Below, one piece after another: positions 1-6,975 of a DNA stretch of 30,056 nt (position 1 is its first letter; every line of letters starts with the position of its first letter). This stretch comes from an uncultured Rivibacter sp. (GTDB lineage: Bacteria; Pseudomonadota; Gammaproteobacteria; Burkholderiales; Burkholderiaceae). The notes beneath the pieces are model-generated. The model did not search any database. It was not told where the DNA came from and was given only the letters and a program-made list of their open reading frames with translations. The position numbers were made by a program, and so were the translations under genes. The stretch is taken from the NCBI GenBank assembly GCA_946480925.1, contig CAMLLU010000065.1, positions 1 to 30,056 on the forward strand. Direction: 5' to 3'.

Positions 1-109
1 GGTGGTTGGCCACCAGCGTGGGCAGGCCGATGCCGAGGTTCACGAACATGCCTTCTTCGATGTCGCGCGCCACGCGCTGCGCCATCTCGTCACGGGTCCA
101 TTTCTTCAT
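1..109 (-). CDS. pcaJ: 3-oxoacid (3-oxoadipate) CoA-transferase subunit B, 5' fragment
   Basis: Only the first 36 codons lie in the window; the gene runs off the left edge. The ATG is at 109-107 and the translation begins [20 protein letters not shown], followed by a conserved G-I-G-L-P-T stretch. This is the usual N-terminus of the B subunit of succinyl-CoA:3-oxoacid CoA-transferases, which carries the catalytic glutamate further along (outside the window). It starts 8 bases after the stop of the A subunit gene, so the two are one operon and should form the usual heteromer. The PcaR-like regulator next door favours 3-oxoadipate as substrate (last steps of the protocatechuate/catechol branch of the beta-ketoadipate pathway), but acetoacetate (ScoB/AtoA type) cannot be excluded from sequence alone. 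Confidence 0.85.
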   Translation of the reverse strand, partial: MKKWTRDEMAQRVARDIEEGMFVNLGIGLPTLVANH

Positions 110-117
110 GGGCTGGC

Positions 118-819
118 TCAAGCTGCTTGTTTGAAGCCACCCGCGGTGGTGGCGGTGCACGCGATCTGCACGATGCGCTTCACGTAGATGCCGGGCGTCA
201 CCACGGTCTCGGGGTCCAGCTCGCCCAACTGCACGACTTCATGCACCGTGGCCACGGTGACCTTGGCGGCCGTGGCCATGATCGGCCCGAAGTTGCGCGC
301 GGTCATGCGGTAGGTGAGGTTGCCCCAGCGGTCGCCGCGCTCGGCCTTGATGAGCGCGTAGTCGGCGTGGATGGGGTACTCGAGCACGTAGTGCGTGCCG
401 TTGATCTCGCGGGTTTCCTTGCCCTTGGCGAGTTCCGTGCCGTAGCCGGTGGGCGTGAAGAAGGCGCCCACGCCGGCACCGGCGGCGCGGATGCGCTCGG
501 CCAGGTTGCCCTGCGGCACCAGTTCCAGTTCGATCTGTCCGCTGCGGTACAGCCCGTCGAAGTGGTGCGAATCCGCCTGCCGCGGGAAGCTGCAGATGAT
601 CTTGCGCACCCGCTTGGCCGCCAGTAGCGCGGCCAGGCCGGTGTCGCCGTTGCCGGCGTTGTTGTTCACGATCACCAGGTCTTTCGCGCCCTGGGCGATC
701 AGCGCATCGATCAGTTCGGCCGGCTGCCCGGCGGTACCGAAACCGCCGATCATCACCGTCGCGCCATCCGGCACGTCGGCCAGCGCGGCTTCGGCACTGG
801 GGGAAATCTTGTTGATCAT
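118..819 (-). CDS. pcaI: 3-oxoacid (3-oxoadipate) CoA-transferase subunit A
   Basis: The 233-residue product has the length of an A subunit of the family I CoA-transferases. It has the glycine-rich N-terminal loop [16 protein letters not shown] (about residues 25-40), the [15 protein letters not shown] segment (about 52-66), and a conserved C-terminal half with GNLTYR. The enzyme moves CoA from succinyl-CoA to a 3-oxoacid. Beside a PcaR-type IclR regulator, the likely substrate is 3-oxoadipate in aromatic catabolism; the acetoacetate enzyme is the alternative. The ATG at 819-817 has no strong Shine-Dalgarno. A -10-like TATAAG on the minus strand (867-862) lies about 40 bases upstream inside a palindrome, which fits regulator-dependent transcription. 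The B subunit gene follows after 8 bases. Confidence 0.87.
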   Translation of the reverse strand: MINKISPSAEAALADVPDGATVMIGGFGTAGQPAELIDALIAQGAKDLVIVNNNAGNGDTGLAALLAAKRVRKIICSFPRQADSHHFDGLYRSGQIELELVPQGNLAERIRAAGAGVGAFFTPTGYGTELAKGKETREINGTHYVLEYPIHADYALIKAERGDRWGNLTYRMTARNFGPIMATAAKVTVATVHEVVQLGELDPETVVTPGIYVKRIVQIACTATTAGGFKQAA

Positions 820-850
820 GTTCGCAGCAAGAACGACAATGGGTGGTAAG

Positions 851-889
851 CGATTAAAGTTCTTATATTGAACTGAGATTCTTTAATCG
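851..889. promoter_or_regulatory. Nested palindromic operator between pcaIJ and the IclR regulator gene
   Basis: CGATTAAAG (851-859) and CTTTAATCG (881-889) form perfect 9-base inverted arms. Inside them sits GTTCTTATATTGAAC (859-873), with inverted GTTC/GAAC ends. The inner 15-mer resembles the GTTC-led site bound by PcaR/PobR-type IclR proteins. A minus-strand -10-like TATAAG (867-862) overlaps it, with only a poor -35, as expected for a promoter needing an activator. The site lies in the 150-base divergent gap between pcaI and the IclR gene. The repeat structure is seen directly; assigning it to the neighbouring regulator is inference. Confidence 0.65.
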
Positions 890-969
890 AACGAAACCAG
901 CATAGGTGGTGCATCCGGCCCTGTCAATTCACAGCCTTGATGCATGGCCGCCTTTCCATTGCGCCGCGC

Positions 970-1788
970 ATGAACGAACCTTCCACCCCTGCTTCCCCTG
1001 AGCCCGCTCCGTCTGACACCCCGCGCCCCGGCGACAGCTACGTGCAGTCGTTCGCGCGAGGCCTGGAAGTGCTGCGCAGCTTCGGCGCCGACGCGCCGGC
1101 GCAGACGCTGTCCGAAGCGGCCGAGCGCACCGGTCTCACGCGGGCCGGCGCCCGGCGCATCCTGCTGACCTTGCAGCACCTGGGCTACGTTGAAAGTGAG
1201 GGCCGGCTTTTCCGGCTGTCGCCCAAGGTGCTGGAGCTGGGCTTCGCCTACCTGTCGTCGCAGCCGGTGTGGCAGCTGGCCCAGCCGGTGATGGAAGAGC
1301 TCACCGCCACGCTGAAGGAGTCGTGCTCGGCTTCGGTGCTCGATGGCGACGAGATCGTCTACGTGCTGCGCATCCCGGCCAGCAAGATCATGTCGATCAA
1401 CCTGGGCATCGGCAGCCGGCTGCCGGCCTATTGCACGTCGATGGGCCGGGTGCTGCTGGCCGGCCTGCCGGACGACCAGCTCAAAGCCCGCCTGGCGGCC
1501 ATGAAGCTCGAAAAGCGCACCGCCAAGACCATCGCCGACCCCGAGCGGCTGCTCGAGGTGCTGCAGCAGGTGCGGCTACAGGGCTTTGCGCTGGTGGCCG
1601 AGGAGCTGGAAGAAGGGCTGGTGTCGATGGCCGCGCCCATCGTCAACCGGGCCGGGCGCGTGGTGGCGGCCGTCAACATCAGCGGCCAGCAGCACCGCAC
1701 GCCGCCGGCCCACATGCTCGAAGTCTTCCTGCCCAAGCTGCTGGCCGCCGCGGCCAGGATCAACGCGATGGTCAAGGCGCAGGATTGA
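970..1788 (+). CDS. IclR-family transcriptional regulator, PcaR/PobR-like
   Basis: From ATG 970 the product is 272 residues. A Pro/Ser/Thr-rich N-terminus leads into SYVQSFARGLEVLRSF and a winged helix-turn-helix (roughly residues 25-90, with SEAAERTGLTRAGARRILLT as the recognition part). The IclR effector domain follows (about 100-265), containing SMGRVLLA and a C-terminal GLVSMAAPI/AAVNISG core. This matches the PcaR/PcaU/PobR branch that controls beta-ketoadipate pathway genes, often as an activator. It is divergent from pcaIJ and shares a palindromic promoter with it, so it probably controls pcaIJ and itself. A TTG at 937 (followed by an in-frame ATG at 940) could extend it by 11 residues; I prefer 970 because family members begin near there, though neither start has a good ribosome site. 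Confidence 0.88.
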   Translation: MNEPSTPASPEPAPSDTPRPGDSYVQSFARGLEVLRSFGADAPAQTLSEAAERTGLTRAGARRILLTLQHLGYVESEGRLFRLSPKVLELGFAYLSSQPVWQLAQPVMEELTATLKESCSASVLDGDEIVYVLRIPASKIMSINLGIGSRLPAYCTSMGRVLLAGLPDDQLKARLAAMKLEKRTAKTIADPERLLEVLQQVRLQGFALVAEELEEGLVSMAAPIVNRAGRVVAAVNISGQQHRTPPAHMLEVFLPKLLAAAARINAMVKAQD

Positions 1789-1793
1789 ATGTG

Positions 1794-1820
1794 TCGGCAG
1801 CTTCACAGTGTTGCTGCCGA
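1794..1820 (+). terminator. Inverted repeat just downstream of the IclR gene, terminator-like
   Basis: TCGGCAGC (1794-1801) and GCTGCCGA (1813-1820) are perfect 8-base arms around an 11-base loop, 5 bases after the IclR stop codon. No T-run follows, so it is not a textbook intrinsic terminator. It may still end or stabilise the IclR transcript and separate it from the receptor gene promoter immediately to its right. Confidence 0.4.
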
Positions 1821-1826
1821 GTAAAC

Positions 1827-1846
1827 GCGAATGATTCTCAATTAAT
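1827..1846. promoter_or_regulatory. Fur-box-like site upstream of the siderophore receptor gene
   Basis: The AT-rich stretch GCGAATGATTCTCAATTAA (1827-1845) agrees with the 19-base Fur consensus at 11 positions by my alignment, and contains the imperfect palindrome AATGATT-CTC-AATTAAT (1830-1846). It is the only such AT-rich island in this GC-rich intergenic region and lies about 150 bases before the receptor start. A TAAGAT at 1851-1856 could be a -10 element. Iron-dependent repression of the receptor/sigma-factor unit by Fur is the natural reading, but the match is moderate. Confidence 0.55.
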
Positions 1847-1997
1847 GCAGTAAGATCGCAGCCCCAGCCAGGGCTGACCTTCGGCGCCTTCCGCAGTCTT
1901 TCGCGGCGCCGGCTCCTCCCAAGCCATGTTTGCAGCAGCGAGCGGCCGATCCCACGGCCGCTTGGCCACAGGTTTGTCATCACGAGGAGTCATTGCC

Positions 1998-4169
1998 GTG
2001 TCGTTGGTCTTGCGCCGCCTGGTTCCAGGCTTTGCCGTTTCACCGCTTGCCGTTGCTGCCGCGCTCATGTGCGTGGGCGGTGCCGCACTTGCACAGCAGG
2101 AACCGGCGACCACGCCCGCCGCTGCCCCCGCCCAGAGCGAGACCGAAGCCGCACTGCCGACCGTCAAGGCCACTGCACGCGCCGAGCGCGCCACCGAAGG
2201 CACCGGCGCCTACACCACGCGTTCGGCCAGCACGGCCACCAAGCTCGACCTCTCGCTGCGCGAAACGCCGCAGTCCATCAGCATCGTCACGCGCACGCAG
2301 ATCGAAGACTTCGGGCTCATGAGCGTGAACGACCTGCTCTCCAGCGTGACCGGCGTGAACGTCGAGCGCGTGGAGACCGACCGCACCTATTTCTCGGTGC
2401 GCGGCTTCGAGGTCTCCAACTTCCAGATCGACGGCATCGGCCTGCCCTTCGCCACCGGTGACCAGCTGGGCGACCTCGACACCGCGCTGTACGACCGCGT
2501 GGAAGTGCTGCGTGGCGCCAACGGCCTCATGTCGTCCACCGGCAACCCGTCGGCCACCGTCAACTTCGTGCGCAAGCGGCCCACGGCGGACCTTCAGGCG
2601 TCGGCCGGCCTCACCTTCGGCTCGTGGAACAACCGGCGTCTCGACGTGGACGTGTCGAACTCGCTGAACCAGAGCGGCAGCGTGCGCGGGCGTTTCGTGG
2701 CGGCCGCGCAGAAGAAGGACTCCTACCTCGACCGCTATTCGCTCGAGAAGAACCTGTTCTCGGGCGTGCTCGAGGCCGATCTCACGAGCGACACCACGTT
2801 GACTGTGGGTCACTCCGAACAGCACAACAAGCCGAACTCGCCGATGTGGGGCACGCTGCCGCTCTACAAGAGCGATGGCACGCCGACCAACTATCCGGAC
2901 TCGGCCAGCACCGCGGCCAGCTGGGCCTATTGGGACACCGACGACACGCAGACCTTCGCCGAGCTGTCGCACCGCCTGTCCAATGACTGGCAGGCCAAGG
3001 CAGTGGTCACGCGTCGCGTGCTCGAAAGCGACGGCGAGATGCTCTACATCTACGGCAATCCGGACGCGTCGGGGTCGGGCCTGTTCACCTACCCATCGAA
3101 ATACAACCACACCGAACGCCAGCTGATCGCCGATGTAAGCCTCAGCGGCCACTACACGCTCGCCGGGCGCAAGCACGAGCTGGTGTTCGGCGGCAATTGG
3201 GCCAAGAGCGACAACTATCTGCACTCCAGCGACGACGATGTCGGCATGGCCGTGTCCGAAGAGACGGTGCTGGCCGGCACCTTCCTGCGGCCTGCGTTCG
3301 ATGCCGGCACGTCCGGCTTCGCCGACTTCCGTGACCGTCGCAGCAGCGTCTACGCGGCTACCCGCCTGAACCTCAGTGACGCGTGGAAGCTGCTGGTGGG
3401 CGCCAACGTCACGCGCGCCAGCAGCAACGGCGAGCAGTACCGCGAAACGCACAGCTACCGCAAGACCAAGGCCACGCCATACATCGGCGCCACCTTCGAC
3501 GTCGATGCGAACCACACCCTCTACGCGAGCTACGCGCAGATCTTCAACCCGCAGTTCAAGATCGATGCGAGCAACGCGCTGCTCGAACCCATCGAGGGCA
3601 GCAACACGGAACTGGGCGTGAAGGGCGAATGGTTCAACAAGCGCCTCAACGGTTCGTTCGCGGTATTCCACGTCATCCAGGACAACACTGCCGAGTACGA
3701 CACGTTCAGCGACGGCAAGTCGCGCTACAAGTCGGTGAACGCGGAGTCGCAGGGCATCGAACTCGACCTGGCCGGCCGCATCGCGCAGGGCTGGGAGGCC
3801 AGTGCGGGCTACACGCAGATGTCGATCAAGAACCGCGACACCGGCGCTGCAGCGCGGACCTACGTGCCGCGCAAGACGCTGCGCCTGTCCACCACATACA
3901 AGCTGGCGGCGCTGCCGGCACTCAAGCTCGGTGCCAGCCTGAAGTGGCAGGACGACATCGAGCGCGTGCAGACCGCCACCGTCACGACCCGCCAGGACGC
4001 ATACGCGCTGCTCGACCTGATGGCGCGCTATGACTTCACGAAGAACCTCTCGGCGACCGTGAACCTCAACAACGTGACGAACGAGCGCTACGTCACCAGC
4101 CTGTACTGGAGCCAGGGCTACTACGGTGCCCCCCGCAACGGGTCCGTGTCGCTGAACTGGCAGTACTGA
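1998..4169 (+). CDS. TonB-dependent ferric siderophore receptor (FauA-like by context)
   Basis: I chose the GTG at 1998 because GAGGAG lies 8 bases before it and it yields an ideal signal peptide (SLVLRR, a hydrophobic run, then ALA before QQ at about residue 33). The upstream in-frame ATG at 1926 would add 24 residues with no signal character. The product is 723 residues: mature N-terminus with a TonB-box-like LPTVKATA, a plug domain (about residues 75-190, with RETPQSISIVTR and VEVLRGANGLMSSTGNPSATVNFVRKRP motifs read in pieces), then a 22-strand-type barrel ending in aromatic SLNWQY. There is no N-terminal signalling (STN) domain, so it should not signal to a FecR-type partner. Ferric-hydroxamate receptors of the FauA/FhuE/FpvA group look like this. 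It starts an operon with the sigma factor gene 12 bases downstream and faces the siderophore biosynthesis operon. Confidence 0.9.
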   Translation: MSLVLRRLVPGFAVSPLAVAAALMCVGGAALAQQEPATTPAAAPAQSETEAALPTVKATARAERATEGTGAYTTRSASTATKLDLSLRETPQSISIVTRTQIEDFGLMSVNDLLSSVTGVNVERVETDRTYFSVRGFEVSNFQIDGIGLPFATGDQLGDLDTALYDRVEVLRGANGLMSSTGNPSATVNFVRKRPTADLQASAGLTFGSWNNRRLDVDVSNSLNQSGSVRGRFVAAAQKKDSYLDRYSLEKNLFSGVLEADLTSDTTLTVGHSEQHNKPNSPMWGTLPLYKSDGTPTNYPDSASTAASWAYWDTDDTQTFAELSHRLSNDWQAKAVVTRRVLESDGEMLYIYGNPDASGSGLFTYPSKYNHTERQLIADVSLSGHYTLAGRKHELVFGGNWAKSDNYLHSSDDDVGMAVSEETVLAGTFLRPAFDAGTSGFADFRDRRSSVYAATRLNLSDAWKLLVGANVTRASSNGEQYRETHSYRKTKATPYIGATFDVDANHTLYASYAQIFNPQFKIDASNALLEPIEGSNTELGVKGEWFNKRLNGSFAVFHVIQDNTAEYDTFSDGKSRYKSVNAESQGIELDLAGRIAQGWEASAGYTQMSIKNRDTGAAARTYVPRKTLRLSTTYKLAALPALKLGASLKWQDDIERVQTATVTTRQDAYALLDLMARYDFTKNLSATVNLNNVTNERYVTSLYWSQGYYGAPRNGSVSLNWQY

Positions 4170-4181
4170 GCCACACCCACC

Positions 4182-4742
4182 ATGCAGGCCACGAGCGCAC
4201 CCCAGTTGCCCACGACGCTGCTCGCACCGGGCGATCTCGGGCGCGTGTTCGTGGTGCATCGTGCCCAGCTCAAGCGCGCGGCGCAGCAGATCCTCGGTGA
4301 CACGCACAGTGCCGAGGACCTGGTGCACGACGCCTACCTCAAGGCGCTGGAGTGCGGCGGCGAAACGAACGCCGCCGTGCGCCAGCCGCTGGCCTATGCG
4401 GTTCAGATGGTGCGTCACATGGCCATCGACCGCTGCCGGCGCGCCACGCTGGAACAGCGCCTGTTCGAAGTGCGCGACGACGGAGGTGCCGAGGTGCCCA
4501 CGCCCGCGACCGCCACGCCGGAGGCGCTGGCCATCGACCGCCAGCAGCTCTCGATCGTCGAGCAGGCCATCGCGCAGCTGCCCGAGCGCACGCGCCGCGT
4601 GTTCGAGCTCTACCGGCTCGAAGGCCGCACGCAGCGCGACATCGCCGTGATGTTCGGCATCTCGCCGACGATGGTGAACTTCATGATCCGTGACGTACTG
4701 GACCATTGCCGCACCGCCCTGCGTGGAGGCAAACCGCGATAG
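4182..4742 (+). CDS. ECF sigma factor, PvdS/OrbS-like iron-starvation type
   Basis: The 186-residue protein has sigma region 2 (AEDLVHDAYLKAL, then YAVQMVRHMAIDRCRR, about residues 45-90) and region 4 (LPERTRRVFELYRLEGRTQRDIAVMFGISPTMVNFMIRD in pieces, about 128-172). The helix-turn-helix end SPTMVNFMIRDVLDHCR is close to what I recall of Pseudomonas PvdS (SPTLVNFMIRDALVHCR) and unlike FecI. It belongs to the iron-starvation sigma group that includes PvdS, PbrA and Burkholderia OrbS, which read promoters of the type TAAAT-N16-CGT. Exactly such a promoter lies upstream of the siderophore operon at 12182-12159. The gene is 12 bases downstream of the receptor gene, so it is probably cotranscribed and Fur-controlled. 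No strong Shine-Dalgarno is seen. Confidence 0.88.
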   Translation: MQATSAPQLPTTLLAPGDLGRVFVVHRAQLKRAAQQILGDTHSAEDLVHDAYLKALECGGETNAAVRQPLAYAVQMVRHMAIDRCRRATLEQRLFEVRDDGGAEVPTPATATPEALAIDRQQLSIVEQAIAQLPERTRRVFELYRLEGRTQRDIAVMFGISPTMVNFMIRDVLDHCRTALRGGKPR

Positions 4743-4787
4743 GCGGCGGCGCCCCTACACTGCTGCGGCAGTACGAGAGGGCGCCAC

Positions 4788-5066
4788 ATGGATTCAGGAG
4801 CAAGACGGGACGAAGACAACGCAGCCTGGCAGGCTGCGCTCGACTGGGTGATGGTCCTGCACGAATCGCCGCAGGACGTGCCGCTGCGCGAAGCGCTGGC
4901 CGCCTGGCTGGCCGAGTCGCCGGTGCACCGCAGTGCCTATGAAGAGGCGCGCCGCGTGTGGCTGCTCACCGGTCTCGTGCCGCCCCTCGATGCCGCCGCC
5001 GACGAGGCGGGCAGCGACGACGACAAGTCGACTTCGCTATCGCCCTCGCCCGTGGGGCGTCGCTGA
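4788..5066 (+). CDS. Stand-alone FecR N-terminal (DUF4880-like) domain protein
   Basis: The 92-residue product contains AAWQAALDWVMVLHESP, then PLREALAAWLAESPVHRSAYEEARRVW in pieces, with the W-x(n)-HxxAYEEArrvW pattern of the cytoplasmic N-terminal domain of FecR-type anti-sigma factors. A full FecR has this domain, one membrane helix and a periplasmic sensing domain (about 320 residues). Here the protein stops after a short acidic/serine tail with no hydrophobic segment. GAGAGG precedes the ATG by 8 bases. It directly follows the sigma factor gene (45-base gap) and probably binds that sigma factor as a cytosolic anti-sigma or helper protein. That role is inferred from domain and position. 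The next gene on the right converges on it. Confidence 0.75.
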   Translation: MDSGARRDEDNAAWQAALDWVMVLHESPQDVPLREALAAWLAESPVHRSAYEEARRVWLLTGLVPPLDAAADEAGSDDDKSTSLSPSPVGRR

Positions 5067-5079
5067 GGCGGCAGGGCTT

Positions 5080-6219
5080 TCAGCCTTCCATCTCCATCAT
5101 CCGCCGGTACCAGGCATGGAAGTGCCGCATGCCGTCTTCCATCGGCGACTGGTACGGCCCGTGATCCGTCTCTCCCCGCTCGGCCAGTGCGCGCCGGCCG
5201 GCGTCGATGCGCTCGGCGATCTCGTCGTCTTCCAGCGCCGTCTCGAGATAGGCCGTGCGATGTGCCAGCGCCAGCTCGGGCTCGAAGGCCACCACGTCCT
5301 CGGGGTAGTAGAACTCGATCGTGTTCACCGTGAGCCGCGGCCCCTTCGGATACAGCGTCGAGATCACCAGCGCCTGCGCAAACACCTCGATCATCAGCGT
5401 GGGATAGCAGCTCACCCAGATGGCGCCGAAGGCCGGCGTCTCGCCGCCGTTGTGGTCGAGCAGGCGCCGGCGCCATTCCTCGTAGGCCGGTGAGCCCGCG
5501 TCGGGCAGGCCGGCCCGCGCGCTCACGCGCTGCAGGCTCAGGTGGTCGCCGAACTCCCAGGCCAGGTCGTCACAGGTGATGAAGCGGCCGAGCCCCGGGT
5601 GGAAGGGGCCGATGTGGTAGTCGTCGTTGTAGATCTCCATGAAGGTCTTCCAGTTGCAGTGGCACGGGTGGACCTCCACGTGGCCGAGCACGTAGCCGGA
5701 GAAGTCGAACTCGGGCCGCGCGAACAGCGGCGCGAGCTCGGGTGTCGGATCGACCGGCCCTTCGAACAGCAGGCCGCAGCAGTTGCGCAGGCCGAAGCGT
5801 GCGAGGTGCCGGCAAGGCGTGGGCTCGATGTGCGGCGCGCCGATGAGCTCGCCGCGGTCGTTGTACGTCCACGCATGCAGCGGGCACACGATGTTGTGGC
5901 CGGTGGTGCCGAGGTTGCCGCGCGCCTCGCTGCCCGCGGCCGCGTGGCCCAGGATGCGCGCCTGCCGGTGGCGGCACACGTTGGACACCAGCTGCACCTC
6001 GCCCACCGCATTGCGCAGCAGCACGCGGCCGCCTTCCTCCTGCGGCAGCGCGCGCCAGTCACCGGGGTTGGGCACCATCGCCTCGTGGCCCACGTAGAGC
6101 GGGCAGCGCTTGAAGATGCGCTCCTGCTCCAGCGCGAACACCGCTTCGTCGCTGTAGGCGGCGCAATGCGGTTGCTCCAGGGCCTGCGCAAAGAACGCGG
6201 CCTCGTTCAGGTCCGACAT
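5080..6219 (-). CDS. alcE: Rieske-type ring-hydroxylating oxygenase, AlcE-like (siderophore operon)
   Basis: The 379-residue protein has a Rieske [2Fe-2S] domain with C82-x-H84 and C112-x2-H115 (VCRHR and CPLHAWTY), then a mononuclear iron domain with NWKTFMEIYNDDYHIGPFH (aspartates 199/200, histidines 202 and 207). The spacing between the two Rieske motifs (27 residues) is longer than the usual 15-17. Such enzymes hydroxylate or demethylate aromatics, but this gene is the last of a siderophore operon, as alcE is in the Bordetella alc operon. AlcE is thought to add the carbon-bound hydroxyl of alcaligin (diamine backbone). No reductase gene is nearby, so electrons must come from elsewhere. 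It starts 6 bases after the FhuF-like gene. Function in siderophore tailoring is inference from synteny. Confidence 0.75.
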   Translation of the reverse strand: MSDLNEAAFFAQALEQPHCAAYSDEAVFALEQERIFKRCPLYVGHEAMVPNPGDWRALPQEEGGRVLLRNAVGEVQLVSNVCRHRQARILGHAAAGSEARGNLGTTGHNIVCPLHAWTYNDRGELIGAPHIEPTPCRHLARFGLRNCCGLLFEGPVDPTPELAPLFARPEFDFSGYVLGHVEVHPCHCNWKTFMEIYNDDYHIGPFHPGLGRFITCDDLAWEFGDHLSLQRVSARAGLPDAGSPAYEEWRRRLLDHNGGETPAFGAIWVSCYPTLMIEVFAQALVISTLYPKGPRLTVNTIEFYYPEDVVAFEPELALAHRTAYLETALEDDEIAERIDAGRRALAERGETDHGPYQSPMEDGMRHFHAWYRRMMEMEG

Positions 6220-6225
6220 CGTTCA

Positions 6226-6975
6226 TCACTCCAGATTGAGGCAGGCGATGCGCTCCTGCAGCGGCCGCTTCGGGCAGGTGCTGCAACGCTCGCCGTCGTG
6301 CCGCCGGAAATGCAGGCAGCACACCTTGCGGTCCAGCGCCAGCCGTTCGGCGCCGGTCGCGTCGTGGTAGCGGAAGTAGCCGCCTTCGCCGGGCAGCCCC
6401 AGGGCGGCCAGCCATTGCGCGCCGCGCTGCTGCAGGCGGGCCTCGCAGGCGTGGCCGGCCCGCCGTTCATGCCGCTGCACCGCGAGCAGCGCGGCCAGCG
6501 TGGAATCGGCCAGCGTGCGGCGCGCCGCCTTGGGGTGCAGCGACACCTCTTCGCGCCATGCGCCCAGCAAGGCCTCGCAGCCTTCGGCGAGCTGGGCCAC
6601 CGCCAGCCGCAGGCAGGCCGCTTCGTCGCCCTCGAAGGGCGCTTCGGCGGCCAGCGCATAGTCGTCGAGCTCACCGTCGCCGGGGTGCTGCAGCAAGGCA
6701 TGCGAGCGTGGGCACAGGCCGCACAGGTACACGCCGATCACCGACAGATACACCGGCTGCCAGATCAGGAGCCCCCAGCCGCGCAGCGCCCAGTAGTGCG
6801 GGCCGGCTTCGGGGTGGCGACGCGCCCAGTGCGCATGCAGTGCACGCAGCTCCTCGGGGCCAGGCGCAAACCATGGCGGCCGTGTGCCGGCTTCCAGCGT
6901 GCCGCGCCAGCCCGGCAACACGCGCTCGGCCGTCTCGACGAGGCGCATCAGCATGGGCTGGCCGGCTCCCGTCAT
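6226..6975 (-). CDS. FhuF-like siderophore ferric-iron reductase (position of alcD)
   Basis: The 249-residue product ends with C219-C220-x10-C231-x2-C234 (KVCCLHFRRHDGERCSTCPK), the hallmark [2Fe-2S] ligand set of the FhuF family. These proteins reduce ferric hydroxamate siderophores in the cytosol to release iron. The N-terminal two thirds are rich in tryptophan and alanine, as usual, with YWALRGWGLLIWQPVYLS near residues 61-78. The start is ATG 6975-6973, which overlaps the stop of the synthetase gene by four bases (ATGA), so translation is coupled. The frame is open much further upstream, but only within the synthetase gene. It occupies the place of alcD in an alcABCDE-type order; I leave the symbol blank because I cannot verify homology to AlcD. 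Confidence 0.82.
   Translation of the reverse strand: MTGAGQPMLMRLVETAERVLPGWRGTLEAGTRPPWFAPGPEELRALHAHWARRHPEAGPHYWALRGWGLLIWQPVYLSVIGVYLCGLCPRSHALLQHPGDGELDDYALAAEAPFEGDEAACLRLAVAQLAEGCEALLGAWREEVSLHPKAARRTLADSTLAALLAVQRHERRAGHACEARLQQRGAQWLAALGLPGEGGYFRYHDATGAERLALDRKVCCLHFRRHDGERCSTCPKRPLQERIACLNLE

Noticed and set aside
1822..1848. Iron-starvation sigma promoter in front of the receptor (GTAAAC)
   Set aside because: TAAAC is present, but no CGT follows after 16-17 bases, so only the Fur-type signal is supported here.
1926..1997. Upstream ATG for the siderophore receptor
   Set aside because: It would place 24 non-hydrophobic residues before a perfect signal peptide; the GTG at 1998 has a strong ribosome site.
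2040..4706. Very long minus-strand open frame (888 codons) opposite the receptor and sigma-factor genes
   Set aside because: It is antisense to well-supported genes, and its His/Arg/Val-rich composition is the usual result of reading GC-rich codons backwards.
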